Below, in pieces: positions 1 to 11,450 of a DNA stretch of 64,000 bases. Both the position numbers and the translations under genes were made by a program. The notes under the pieces are model-generated. The model was given only the letters and a program-made list of their open reading frames with translations. It made no database searches and was not told the DNA's origin. The stretch is from Ephemerocybe angulata (Eukaryota; Basidiomycota; Agaricomycetes; Agaricales; Psathyrellaceae), in contig JAACJK010000222.1 of NCBI GenBank assembly GCA_013368325.1, forward strand, positions 620,001-684,000, written 5' to 3'. The first letter of the stretch is position 1, and each line of letters begins with the position of its first letter.

Positions 1-39
1 CAAATCCGCACCGTCGTCGTCTCCCACAGTGTTTGTGCT

Positions 40-560
40 GCCCAGGGCGGAATCGTCGTTGGACGGTCGTCGCGCAACCCATGCGATCCAGGACTCCAAG
101 CTCCAAGCCCAGTCAGCCTCGTCGACAACCAGCAAGAGCGACGCCACGACTCACTTCGTTCGTACGAGCCCGGCCGTTCATGACGATCTCGTAGATATGG
201 CGGCGCCGAGGCGGTCCCAAGATGAGTTGGCAGGTACGGCTGCTTGGGGCACGATGAAGGAGGTGAGTACGCGATGGCTCGGATTCCAGATGAACGAAAA
301 CTCACCTGTTACGACAGCCGTTCATTGACCCGACACTCTGAACAAGTCATCGCAAACCCCTCCTACAGTCATTGCCACAAGAGAATGCCTTCGAAAAAGT
401 CCGCCGCGTCGTACGCCAACACGCGCCCGGAAGCGTCGTTGGACGGCGGATCACAACGCAGGGGGGCGCAGGACTCCAGGGCCTCTCAGTAGTGTCGAAA
501 ACCAGCAAAGCGAGGCCATTACTCACCTCGCCCGGCCTTCCCATAACCTTCTCCATCTCC
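40..560. repeat. Diverged tandem duplication of an unidentified sequence
   Basis: Two stretches, about 50-185 and 425-545, share the same order of short words: a GTCGTTGGACGG block, a 'ggactccagg/aag' block, an 'accagcaa-agcga' block and a 'ctcact/cctcg..cccggcc' block. On the minus strand both contain a GTGAGT-like donor followed by similar bases, so they may be two decayed copies of one exon-intron border. No protein family is recognisable. The segment lies just upstream of the ATP-citrate lyase remnant but is not in frame with it. Confidence 0.35.
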
Positions 561-584
561 ATCCTCCAGCAGGTGAGCGCATCA

Positions 585-1757
585 CGGCGCCAAGGCCCTC
601 GTCCTCAACATCCCCGTCACAGCGCCCTTCCCCACCCGCGACACCATCGCCGCAACCTCCCTCACCCACGTCCCTGCAGAGAAGAAGGACATTCTCGTCG
701 ACTTCCTCATCCGCCTGTCCAACTTCTATGGCGATCTCCACTTTGCCTACCTCGAGAGTCGTTGATGGCGGCAAGCCCCAGGTTTACTACCTCGATATCG
801 CGGCGAAGCAGACTGCTGCCAAGTTTACTGCCGACCGTGGTCTCCCATGGTGCGTGTCCTCTCTTACTCCAAGGCGTAGACTGACAAGTGCTATTAGGTC
901 TGGCCCGCTCCCTTCGGTCGTGCTTTGACCAAGGAGGAAGCCTACATCCAGAAGCTCGACACCTCGTGCCTCCCTCAAGCTCACCGTCCTCAACGCCGAG
1001 GGCCGCATCTGGACCATGATGGCCGGAGGAGGCGCCTCCGTCGTCTACAGCGACGCCATCGCCGCGCACAGCTTCGCGCACGAGCTCGCCAACTACGGCG
1101 AGTACATACTCCGGGGCAGACATACGAGTACGCCAAGATGATCATCGACCTCACCATCCCACCCCGAAGGCAAGATCCTCATCATCGGCGGTGGTATCGC
1201 CAACTTCACGAATGTCGCGGCGACCTTCAACGTCATCCGTGCGCTCAAGGAGTACAAGGACCAGGCTGTGGCGAAGAGTTGCTTTATGCGGGCATGAAGA
1301 TTAGTGATGTGTTTAGGTTTACGAGGCGTGCGTGTTTTGCTTTTCTTTCTCTCTCTTCGACGCGATGCTGATTATCTTGAATGATAGGTCTCCAGCCTTG
1401 GGCTACCACGAGATGGTGCTCATGTTCTTTGCGGACCACGGTCCGGCCATCTCGGGCGCCATGAACATGATTGTTGCTACACGTGCGGGCAAGTCGTCGC
1501 TCGCGTTGGGTTTCTTCACTATCGGCTCGCGCTTCGGTGGTGCGCTCGATGAGGCTGCTACGATCTTCTCGAATGTGAGGGATATGGGGCTTACACCGAG
1601 GGAGTTCGTGGACCAGGCTAGGAAGCAGAACAAGCCCAGTAAGACTTTGTTGTTCCGTTTGTTTTCGGGGGCGAGATGCTGATTACTCGTTGCGTGTGTA
1701 GTCTCTGGTATTGACCACAAGATCAAGAGCGTCAACAACCCGGATCTGTGTGTCAAA
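585..1757 (+). pseudogene. ATP-citrate lyase remnant, truncated and frameshifted
   Basis: Conceptual translation in shifting frames matches ATP-citrate lyase, the cytosolic enzyme that makes acetyl-CoA from citrate. In order one sees the ATP-grasp stretch (HVPAEKKDILVDFLIRLSNF, then YYLDIAAKQTAAKF), the '[11 protein letters not shown]' region, '[18 protein letters not shown]', and '[20 protein letters not shown]'. It then jumps to the distal '[14 protein letters not shown]' and '[17 protein letters not shown]' part of the citrate-synthase-like domain. The N-terminal ~170 residues, several hundred middle residues and the extreme C-terminus are absent, and the frame changes at least near 970, 1100 and 1170. 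Apparent introns remain (for example 1640-1702), so this is a DNA-level copy rather than a retrocopy. The family normally has about 1,100 residues, so no active enzyme can be made. Confidence 0.8.
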
Positions 1758-1932
1758 GGTCCACTTTTTGTACAGCAAATTGTTCAGGATTTATCATTTA
1801 TGGTCTAGAGTTCTCCACTTACTTAGAGAGTTCATTGTAAGGATTCAGAGCTGATCAATAGTATGGGTTTCCAAGGTCCAGGGAGAAAACCCGGTCCTGC
1901 GACTGCACTTCAGTTTCCAAATGTCACGCAGG

Positions 1933-4082
1933 TCACGATTGCCGAAACGGACTTGTAAATGCCAGGCGCGAGTCCTGGCCACAGCTCAAGTTTGAGAATG
2001 AGCAAAGAGATAGTGTGTCGAAGCGAAGACGGTGTCCCGAGTGTAGCCATTGAATAAGAAACTTGCGCTTGAGTAAACCATTGAATGATTCCAGATGATT
2101 AGTTGTCGGAATGACGCCTTCGACTGGGATTTTGAGACGAGCTGAGGCCTCGAGTCTTCCATGGTCTGACCAGCTCTTCCACATAGACATAGGAAGCCAG
2201 TTAGTCTCCAAGTAGTCGACGTGCTTGAGTCCTCCTTCAGCAGCAATGCGAGATTTGTCATTTCCTGCTAGCGTCTTCAGCCAATCCCGAAACCTATTCA
2301 CCAGCTGTAGTGCGCCTGTATGTTCAACAGTTGCAATAAGCCTGTGGAAAGGCACATAAGTTACCCAGGAATACACATGCGGATGTTGTAACGTACTGGA
2401 CTTCCAACGACCGCAGTTCATTCACAACGGTTTCACGCCAGTAGGGGTCAATACCTTTCCGAGATGGAAGAGCAACCTTTCGATTGTTAGACCAACACTG
2501 CCGAAGGTGGAACTTGCACAGAAGAAGATACATGCGGGGCCAAGTATGCAGTAGGGCTCCGCGCTCCTTGGTGTCGGTGTCTGTAATTGCAACAAGAGGC
2601 TCAAAGTCAATCAGTGTCGAACGCAGGATCCGATGTACTGGGCTGAACTGGTCGATTCCGTTCCAGGTGCACCTTCCACTGGCCCAAGAGCTCAGCCAGA
2701 ATTTCCGTGTTATAACCAGCATGTGTCGCTTGATTTCCAGTAGGCGCAGAAAAGAGAAAGAACGCAAGAGGAACTCCTTTTCCATCGCCATCGGTAGCCA
2801 GAGCGATGAAGAGTAAGAGCCGAGATGAACATACACCAAATGTCCCATCGAGTACGAGTTGCAACTCGTGAGCGTAGCTCCATGAAGCAGAGGTCATTGC
2901 TGAGGTCGAGATGCAGACTTTAAACCGTTGTCCAGCTTCGCTCCGAGCTCGGTAGTAGAATATTGCCTCTGCAAGCTGTGCGTTGTAATTGGACTGAGTC
3001 CGGATTGAGCCAGTCGTCGATATTGTACTGCGGGGCCTTCCGGATGTCGATACCATTCTTCCGGGCAAAGATACGGTAGAGTGAAGTGTGGTCAGTGACC
3101 TGAAGATTGTAGCGGACGTTCGCAGTTCTGGGATCCCATGTTAGCATTCCATTATACGCTCGGTTGGCCATCATTTCGTGATTCTTCGCTTGGATAGCCG
3201 TAATGCTAGTTTTACGCGTTAGGGACCCTCCAACCTGTCGAGAACATGGGGTGCTCACCTCGCGCCGTCCTCCATCTGCTGGGTTGCAACCTCATACACA
3301 TGGGGATGCAAAGGTATTGCCGGAAGTCGCCCAAGTGTTGTCTTCGTACATTCCTCATTATGGAGCACGTAGCCTGAAATGTGCAAGACCACTCCACTGC
3401 CCTGTCCCTGTCTGGTGCTCAACCTCTCTGTAACCTCTACATGCGCAAGACATCCGGTATGCGCATATGGGATGCGTCGGTCATCAGCAGAGCCATCCTG
3501 CCGGACCTTCTTGCCTTGGCGCACACTGGGGTCGATATCACACAGGCTGAGAATAACAGAATAATGTATTAATGAGGGAATGGAAGAACAACGAGTGCAG
3601 CCAAGAAGGAATACCATTGATACAACGTCCGCTTTGTAGTACCACTTGTCCCAGTCCAGACTCCATGTCGTGCTCCAAACGGCACTCCACCGACTTTCCA
3701 GAGGCCGTTCAGCGCCCGTTCTGAAGCCTTCCGTTTCGCAGTACTGAGCAACCGAACGTTGAAGTGCTAGATCGTTCTCGTCATATATCTGTGTTTGCAT
3801 TTGCCCCGATGTGATCAAGGCATCGAGCTCGATCCTTTGCACAGAACCCAGTAACAGGTACTTCGTCGGCACCTGTGCAATACCAAGAGGGCGGCCAGGA
3901 AGGCGCCCTGGGGAGGGTGATTCCTCCATGGCAGGAACATTAACTGAGAGATGAGACGAGTACGCAACGTACCACTGTTCCGGCCACCCTCGACAAGGCT
4001 CACCCCGCCGCCCCGACTCCCGACAACCCAGTAACTCGTACCCAACATCGGGCCTCAGATGGCACGCAGAACGAACGTTCAC
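1933..4082 (-). mobile_element. MULE-type transposase gene, degenerate
   Basis: The minus strand encodes a Mutator-like (MULE) transposase in pieces. The N-terminal part (about 4082-3255) has a zinc-binding-like segment around HTGCLAHVEVTERL and 'LHISGYVLHNEECTK'. A 53-nt intron at about 3254-3202 joins it to 'SITAIQAKNHEMMANRAYNG'. The catalytic-domain stretch reads LVLDGTFGVCSSRLLLFI and 'AITDTDTKERGALL', followed by LLCKFHLRQCW and, near the end, IPTTNHLESFNGLLKRK. The frame breaks near 3010 (after the 'DDWLNPDSVQ' stretch), near 2630 and near 2410, so the present copy is probably inactive. I could not locate convincing terminal inverted repeats or a target-site duplication by eye. Confidence 0.75.
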
Positions 4083-5425
4083 TGACTTCCGAGGGAATCT
4101 TCATGCTCAAAAGATTTGAATATAGTAGTAGAGGCCACAGTTTGGGCCAACAGAAGGTCATCCTATCAATAAAGATTGAATAAAGATCTACACTACTAAT
4201 TAACCAAGTCAGTCTACAGCGACAGCATATGCACTATCATCGAGCAGAACTCGCAGGAAAAGAGTAGGAGCGAGCAGAGCGGGGCCGTCGTTGGGCAGGA
4301 AGCGTCGTCGGGGGAGACAGGTCATCTTCGTCGAAGGGCAACCTTCCAACGTTGCGCTCGTGGTTGTGACAGGGAAGCACCGCCAAGCCGCTTACTAAGC
4401 TTAGTAATCTTTGTGCGGACTGGGTCTCCTGTCATGCTCGGGTCACTCCTCAAAAAAGGGAATTGCATCAAAATTGCATTCTGTCTGCCAAACTCAACAG
4501 CAAGCGTGACAACAGCGTGACAAGAGCCCGAAAACCATCTCCTCGTTCTGCACCCTTTTCCCTCGAGAGAAAGGCAAATGGAGGGTTGCCTGAAGCTATT
4601 GAAGGTATTTGTGAAGTCTTGAAGCCGCCGGAGCACCGGAAGATACCAAAGTCGAAATTCTTGCATTCAGTGGTGTCTTGCATCTGCCGGTGAAGATAGT
4701 ATATCATATATATCAGTCTATGATCAAAATGCTGTCGTCGGTCAATAAGAGCTAAGTGCTTGCCGCATTGCCCTGGCCCCAAAGGTGACTGATTACCTGC
4801 TGATCCATGGATGATGGGAACACTCTAAGTACTGGTCGCACAATACACCGAGTACTAGATGATCTATTGGACAATGGAGACCAAACATCATGATGGCCAC
4901 TGGACTGATGCACTGAACTAATAGACATGTTACTTCGATTCTCTCAGTATCTAGCACCCAAAAGCTATCAACCATACTCAGGTGTTTTGTAGACCACGCA
5001 AGCAACACGCAAGCCACAAGCTTGGGCGTGGCTTATGAAAGTCGAGTCAGAGACTCAAGAGTTATACATTTGGCCTGCCGAAAATGAAAATGAACCAGCA
5101 GGCTCCCATTTTCAAAGTTCCCTGATTCGAATACAGATGATACAAAAGTAATCTATATTTATGCGAATATCTGTGATTTTTACAGAATTTCGCAGGGGAC
5201 GGGAGCCTCAGAATCGCCTCAGGATGAATGGGCCCTTATGCAAGCGGCGCAAATACTGACAAAGCGCCTGTGATCTCGGCGTTGGCCGAGATGGCCTGGA
5301 ACGCGGGCGCTTACCTGCCTTGAAGTTATATCGTGTGCCAACCGAATTCTCCTTTCGGTCTTCACCGTCACCTAAAAGCGTGAAAATGAATGCATTGACG
5401 GTAGCGTGGACAGGCCAAAAGCAGC
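4083..5425. other. Non-coding stretch between transposon and ISWI remnant
   Basis: Short open frames here on both strands lack recognisable motifs and splice structure. The sequence is more AT-rich than its neighbours around 4680-5180. It may hold transposon ends or decayed intergenic DNA. I see no RNA gene. Confidence 0.4.
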
Positions 5426-5429
5426 AAAG

Positions 5430-8400
5430 CTACCGCTGCGTGAAATGGAGGTAGCGGTCCTCCTCTTCGGAGTAGACCTTGCCCTTGGTCGTGGGGTAGT
5501 CCAGCTCGAGCTCCTGCATCGGGTAGCGCACGCTGTTGATCTTTTGCTTGAGCAGGTTCTCGAGGTTCTGCCCCTTCGACCTCTTCACCCTCCTTGATAC
5601 GCGTGTTGACCCTTGCGTACTCTGTGGAAGCATCACGTCAGTACGACGCCCCCATTCGGGAGATGCACGGGAAACGTACTAGGCAACTCCGTCCACCTCT
5701 CCCTGAACGTCTGATAGTACAACTCGACCTCCTCTGGCGTCTTATCACCGATCTCGTTCGCATACACATCCATCTCTTTGTCCCACGCATACGCCTCAAG
5801 AGCCTTCACGAACCGCTGGAAGTCCCTTCGACTCCAATCCGGGAATCCGCTCGCCACCAACTCCTCCTTCAACGCCTGCTCCTCCTCCGTCAGCGGCTCC
5901 GCTTCGTCGATGAACTTCTGTGAAGCGAGACGTCCCTCCCCCAAACCTTCAGGCGCCGTCCGGCTGTGTCTCGCGTGTCGTCGCAGAGATACCGTTCAGG
6001 CGCTAGAATTTGAGAAAATTTAGCCTCCGTGATGGAAAGCAGGACGGACGAGGCGATCTTACCTTATGCACAGCGATCTCGTGCTCCTAGAGCTCCGCGA
6101 GCCTCGGATCGAAGAACTGGAAGTCCTGAATTGTAACCTCCTTTGGTGCGCGAGGAACTTTGGGCGCCTTATCAGTCTTGGACGTCCCTGCGCGCAGGGT
6201 ACCCTTGAAGTAGTTGTCGACGGAGTAGTTGCTCTTTCGCTCGCGCTTAGACAAGGAGAGAAGGTTGAAATTCAGCTGTTTGCGTTGCTGTAGACGCCGA
6301 AGACGAAGTCAAAGCCCGGACATCGTTAGTTACTTCAAACCACGGATTGGAGGAAATAACGCACCCCTCCACCCCTGAAATCCTCTCCCTCCCACTGCTG
6401 CACTGACGCATCGCTCTTGAAGTTACTGAGGTCCCCCGGTTGATAATCTTCTCAATGTCGTCGTCGATCATCCTATAGGAGCCGTATTAGCAGCACATTT
6501 ACATCCGGCCACGACCCCGGGCCCATCGAAGGGCTCGGAGGGCGGAAACAAACGAAGTAGTTACTCACCGATCGCCTCCACTGATGATGTTATCCACGCC
6601 ATGTGTGATCATCTCCATAAGCTCCTCCTTATTAGCCTGAGCCTTCGCCTGCTGCTGCGCCCTTCCTTGCTGGATAACAAGCTGATCGAGTCGGAGCTTC
6701 TATGCTGCGCGCTCGAGCATGCGCTCCTCGACCGAAACCTCAGTGATGAAGGGGAAGACATACGCCTGGAGATCGGCTTGGAGATTCCTGGTGGGAGGGT
6801 TTAGAGATCAGAGTGAGGCGTACGAGTGGATACCGATCGAATACTCACCAATCGCTATCGTACAACACAACGCGACATCTGCCGTGGTAAGGTTGATTCC
6901 CAGTCCACCAGCACGCGTCGTCAACAAGAAGATAAACTTTTCGCTACCAGGCTTGTTGTACTCATCGGTCGCAGCAATACGGTCCTCGTGCGCTGTGCTG
7001 CCGTCGATACGGCAGTACTCTATGAAAGGTATGATAAATCAGCATCGTGTACCAGTACGGCTCCACGTTGTGGAGGAAAAGGTCCTCGTAAGAAAGACGA
7101 CTTACTGAAACCCCCTAAACAAACAAATAATCCTCCAGGATATCCAACAGCCGACTCATCTGACTGAAGATCAAGACGCGGATACCCTTCTCCTTCATCC
7201 GCTTGAGCAGTTTGCCGAGGATGACCATCTTGCCGCACGAGGTGATAAGATGCTCATCGGTGGTATAGGGTGGGCCGGGCTCCGCGCCATCGAAGAGATA
7301 CGGGTGGCACGTCACTTTGCGGAGCTAATCATGGGTCGGGGAGTCGAAAATGCGGGGTGGCACGAGCGAAGGAAGGCGGGAACGTAGGAGAACATGACGA
7401 TGGGGGTACGAGGAGTCGAGCCGAGCGGGACGAAGCGAGGAAAGGATGAAAAGCAGTCATACGTCAGAAACATCCCTGAAGAGAGAGGAATGAACGCACC
7501 TGCATGACAATGTTGGTCAACGGCGTCTTGCTCTCCTTCTTTCCCGTCAGGCCGTCCACCCCATCGATATCCTTCTCGAGTACCGAGCGGTACCACTTGC
7601 GCTGGAGGTTGGACAGGCCAACGTAGTTGATTTCCTTCTCTGCGAGTTTGTCAGTCCACATTCCACTGAAGTCAAAAAATCAAAAGTGATAGGAAGGGGT
7701 GGCGAACACGGTCTTGGAACGAGCGAACTAGAGAACGGGACTCACTTGGCAACAAACTCTTCTAGACATCACTTTTCACTCGGCGCAACAAGAACTTCCT
7801 GAGGATCTTGTGCAGCGCCTTGACGACCCTCCAACTCTTCTCCTCCTCCGCCACGTTCTCGCCGACATCCTTGTTCAAAAACAGGTCCAAATTCCCGTAG
7901 TTCACGAAGATCTCCGGGCAAATGAAGTTGAGGAGCACGAACAGCGCTTTCAAGTTGTTCTGGAGTGGAGTGCCGGTGATGAGAAGTCGCCCTCGGCTCA
8001 GGAACGCGCGAACGATCTGGGACAGAATGGAGTCGACGTCCTTGATACTATGCGCCTCGTCGATGTACTCGAAACTGAACTTCTTGAGCGCGCCGCGCTC
8101 GATGAGGCAGATCTCGTACCTCGTGATGCAGACCTCAGTCCTGCGGGATGAGGCGCGTGGCGATGATGTCCCCGCGCTCCTCCTTCGTACCGGTGAGTGC
8201 GACGACGTTGAAGTCCGGCACCCAGTGCTCGAACTCGCGCTTCCAGTTCTGAAGCGTCGACTTGGGCACGACGACGACGAGGCGGGCGGGATGCCCCGGA
8301 CGTGCTCGAGGTAGGAGAGGAAGGAGATCGTTTGGAGTGATTTGCCGAGACCCTGGGGGATGGTCAGAGGGGGGTGTTTGGAAAACAACAATGCGACGCA

Positions 8401-8575
8401 CCATCTCGTCGGCGAGGATGCCCATCAGACCATTGTGGTGCAGCGACACCATTCAGTTCAGACCCTGCAGCTGGTACGGCTGCATCGTTCCATTGATGAC
8501 TGCCACGAAGGTGAGTAGACGCAAAAAGCGAAAGGGCAGCCACACGCACAGCTGGGCGACGACTCGAAGATATAC
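5430..8575 (-). pseudogene. ISWI-type chromatin-remodelling ATPase, broken copy
   Basis: Read on the minus strand this is the Snf2-family remodeller ISWI. The order is TMQPYQLQGLN, then 'SLHHNGLMGILADEM', a retained intron, 'GLGKSLQTISFLSYLEH' (Walker A, normally GLGKT), VVVPKSTLQNWKREFEHW, 'EYIDEAHSIKDVDS' (DEAH box two residues short), GRLLITGTPLQNNL, the helicase C lobe, 'MIDDDIEKIINRG', then HAND/SANT-like segments (PDWSRRDFQRFVKALEAY) and the start of SLIDE. In-frame stops include TGA at 8455-8453, where a conserved Trp is expected, and TAG at 7764-7762. There are additional frame changes, and the C-terminus after 'EEEDRYLHF' is missing. Conserved-position introns persist, so the copy arose at the DNA level. 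It cannot encode a working ATPase. Confidence 0.85.
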
Positions 8576-8589
8576 GGTGTCACAAAGTC

Positions 8590-8985
8590 TGCGAGCTCTT
8601 CCCCCACCAGGGCGAGTTGTCCCATTCGTGGTAGGTACACTGACGAGAAGGTCCCTGTGCCGAGTATGTCGATGAGGTTGTAGTCGTCGCCGAGCATGGG
8701 TACGGCGTTCTTGAAGCCTTGGATTTCGTGTTGGATCTCAAGCTGCTCGTCGATGGGTTTGAGCTAGAGCGTTGCCTCCTCCTCGGACTCGTCGAGCGTG
8801 AAGCAGTCGATGTCGTCGGACGTGGGGTGGACATCGAGGTCGTCGTGCTCTTCTTCGTTTTCCTATATCCTCGACAATGGCCAGCCCTTGCATGTTCACC
8901 ACATCCTCATCATCGCCAAAGATATGCCGCATATTGTGCACCTCGCCACCCTGGCCCTCATTCTCCTCCACTTCCCCCATCTCTT
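8590..8985 (-). pseudogene. Cdc7 (DDK) kinase N-terminal fragment
   Basis: Upstream of the ISWI copy, and in the same direction, the minus strand gives an acidic leader, then EEQLEIQHEIQ-like text and DYNLIDILGTGTFSSVY. That is the glycine-rich loop typical of Cdc7-family kinases, where 'GTFSSVY' is diagnostic. After a frame change it continues as YHEWDNSPWWG, a stretch also expected in fungal Cdc7. A TAG stop interrupts at about 8776, and the kinase core (HRD, DFG) is absent. Instead the sequence runs into ISWI text within about 20-50 bp. It is an N-terminal remnant. The kinase assignment is by motif memory only. Confidence 0.6.
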
Positions 8986-8989
8986 CCCC

Positions 8990-9560
8990 GCTGTCCTATT
9001 CATCCTCCAGCACGTAACACATCGCCCGCCTCGTCCTCGCTGCTCTCGGTGTGTCGTGTCCTCACTCCTGTCCTGTGTTGCACATGCTCGTGTTTGCCAG
9101 ATCGAGGTCTATCTAGGCAGTCCAGGTAAGTATAGACCTCGTTCGAGCTCAGAATCAACTTGCCACTCACCGGTCTATCTCGCCATCCTAGACCCAAGCT
9201 CATCTCTGCTGCGTTAGGTGGTACAGGCCCATCGCGTGTTGCGCTGTGTGGGCGATCCCTTCGGTCGGATCTGGGCAGGGCGGTGGTGCAGTGAAGAACC
9301 GACTCAGAGAACTCGCGTGCAGCGTCCTTGGGCGGCAAACCGAGATTGCCAATGACGCCGAGCACTTGGCATTTAGTGGTATCTTGAGCACCCGGCCTGA
9401 GCGCTGAGCACTGAGCTGGAAGGCAGACACTCATGAGGGAGACAGAGAGCTACGATGTAACCAAACAAAGCAACAACATCAATATCGATAGGCGTCCCTC
9501 TGGGCGAGGTAGGAAACGAAAATCCGATCAAAACGGACATCACGCGCGGAAGGCCCAAAC
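8990..9560. other. Unassigned sequence with overlapping short frames
   Basis: Open frames of 61-144 codons exist on the minus strand (9000-9434 and 9373-9558), but none shows a domain or consistent splice sites. It is likely decayed DNA between the Cdc7 fragment and the P450 fragment. Confidence 0.3.
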
Positions 9561-9562
9561 CC

Positions 9563-9612
9563 TGTAGGCTGTAGGTGCAGGATGACCTTCCTGGGAGGCG
9601 CCCGAGCGTGAA
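9563..9612 (+). pseudogene. Cytochrome P450 heme-motif exon fragment
   Basis: The plus strand carries an acceptor-like 'gtgcag' followed by codons for MTFLGGARA, the start of the P450 heme-binding loop FxxGxRxCxG. Where the heme-ligand Cys codon should be, there is a TGA stop. About 40 bases, including the intron end, are nearly identical to the P450 pseudogene at 33525-33580. The three complete P450 genes in the window differ more. This is an isolated fragment with no other P450 exon nearby. Confidence 0.65.
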
Positions 9613-10154
9613 TTGAGATATTGAGAAGCTGATGAAGGTCAGGTTAGTATAAGGAGTCGCTTGAAACCTATCGCACTGAGCTCACAAGTCTTTCCATCAG
9701 CGGGGTTATGGTGTACCGGCGTGATGGACGAGCCCGGTGCCTCCAGAAACGACCAAGTATAGATAATGAAACGCCACGAGCTTTGAAATGCGACGGCGAC
9801 GGCCTGCCCCACTACTGTACTTACCTTTCTTCCACATTATCGCCAACCCCTCACTAGGACGAGTCAAGAAGAGGTAATGCCATACACTGGCTGTAGCAAT
9901 GCAAGCGCGAGCCTGATAGCTTTCGGCGCTTCCACAGCCAAGTCCAAATTCCCACGGACAATCATGACGCGCCGATCAAATGCTCTGCCACGTCTAATTT
10001 CGGAACGCGAGTGAAACGTGTCCTCCTCCTCGTTCCTTGTCTTCTACCACATCCTTCACAGTTCTCGTCGACGATTGCTCTGTATCTCCAGAGTCTGAAT
10101 CTGAAAAATTAACAGAGGAGATATACCAGAACAGGCAAAACAGGACAAGATAGA
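9613..10154. promoter_or_regulatory. Intergenic region upstream of GET2
   Basis: No coding frame is supported here. The part next to 10155 must contain the GET2 promoter and 5' UTR. No clear TATA box was seen. Confidence 0.3.
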
Positions 10155-11450
10155 ATGTCAGCAGCTCAAGCCCGCGCAGAAGCCCGCCGAAAAGCGATTC
10201 TCTCTAGAGGAAGCGACCGGCTCGCGAAGCTCACAACTTCAGCCAGAGGAGAGGATGCGCCTGCATACATGAAAGATGGTGAGTATTAACATACCTCTAA
10301 GAGATAGTTCAGGTATTAATCCAATAGTCGCAATTGTGTAGTTGGAGCATCCTCAAGTGTCAGCTCGTCATCAGCCCGAGCATTCCTAGGTGAAGAGACC
10401 CTCGATATGCCCCCACCAACCGGTCTCTCCTCCATTGCATCATCATCATCGAGCCCCTCATCGTCACCACAACCACCAAAACAGCGCATCGTTAGCTCGA
10501 CCTCGACTTCCTCAGCCTCGTCATTCAGACAGACGACAGCATCCAACGCCTCCACACCACCACCGAATCCATTCGAAGCCCTGTCCTCCCTGGGTGCCGG
10601 GGGACCTGCGCCGGATCCGAACGTATGGTCCGCAGAGCAGCAGCAGCAATTCATGCGGGCGCTCATGGCTGGAGCTGCAGGTGGAGGAGCCATCGGAGCC
10701 CCTGGCCAAACCCCCCTTCAAAGCCCGTTGGGAGACCCCGACACGGCGGATCCCGGCCTGCCGCCTATGGATAACCCCCTTGCTGCGATGCTGATGGGTG
10801 GACTTGGTGGAACCGGGGGTGCTGGGGGCATGCCTGGATTCGGAGGGCCAGGGATGGGGGGACCGCCTGGGATGGACCTTGCATCAATGTTTGGGGGACC
10901 GCAGGGACCGGGTGTGAAGGAGGTTGCGAAACCTCCGTCCAAGTGGGCCAAGTTCATGCCGTTTGTGCATTTGCTTGCAGTTTGGGGCCTCCTGGGGTAC
11001 TTTGTCCTGTTCTTCGAACCGAAGGTGTACGCCGCGGCGAGCGGAGATGAGCTCCCTGTGCATGGGGTTTGGAGGCGGTGGAGTTATTTGGCGAGGGGAG
11101 CTGCTGGAGTGAGTGTGCCGGAGAAGGTCGTGGTTCAGGGTGCTGTGAGTTAGACTCTCTGTGGCTTGGATATGGGGCAATGGACTGACCTCTTCTTGTT
11201 ATAGCCGTTCTTTTGGTACTTTATGACCCTCGAAGTGATGCTTCACTCTATTCAGATCTTCACGGGCTCGAACGCGGTTCAGCCACCGGCACTCCTCGCC
11301 CTCGCCCTTCCCCACATCCCACCCCCCTTCCCAAGTCTGATTATCAATTCTTTGAAGTACATCCGCATGCTTTCAATGTTTGTGGACGACATCGCAGGCT
11401 TGGTTGTCGGGCTTGGGTTCGTGGTGTATTTCGCAGGACTTTTTAATTAA
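10155..11450 (+). CDS. GET2: GET complex subunit Get2 (tail-anchored protein receptor)
   Basis: Three exons (10155-10278, 10342-11144, 11205-11450) give about 390 residues. The protein opens with a basic segment, AEARRKAILSRGSDRLAKL, typical of Get2, where it captures Get3 carrying a tail-anchored client at the ER. A long low-complexity Ser/Pro/Gly region follows (residues ~55-210). Then come one hydrophobic helix (around FVHLLAVWGLLGYFVLFF) and two C-terminal helices, the last ending VVGLGFVVYFAGLFN. This layout, a cytosolic basic N-terminus plus three C-terminal membrane segments, matches the Get1/Get2 insertase. The ATG was chosen because it opens the basic motif, and both introns keep the frame exactly. 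Alternative names for this family include CAMLG-like and Sad1-interacting factor 2. Confidence 0.8.

Noticed and set aside
1758..5430. Terminal inverted repeats of the MULE
   Set aside because: No convincing matching ends could be identified by eye on both sides of the transposase.
5406..8994. ISWI region as an intact gene with unusual introns
   Set aside because: In-frame stops at conserved residues (8455 and 7764), a shortened DEAH box and a missing C-terminus cannot be removed by GT-AG introns.
10316..10693. Acidic minus frame over the GET2 low-complexity exon
   Set aside because: Antisense of Ser/Pro/Thr-rich codons. The plus-strand gene explains the region fully.
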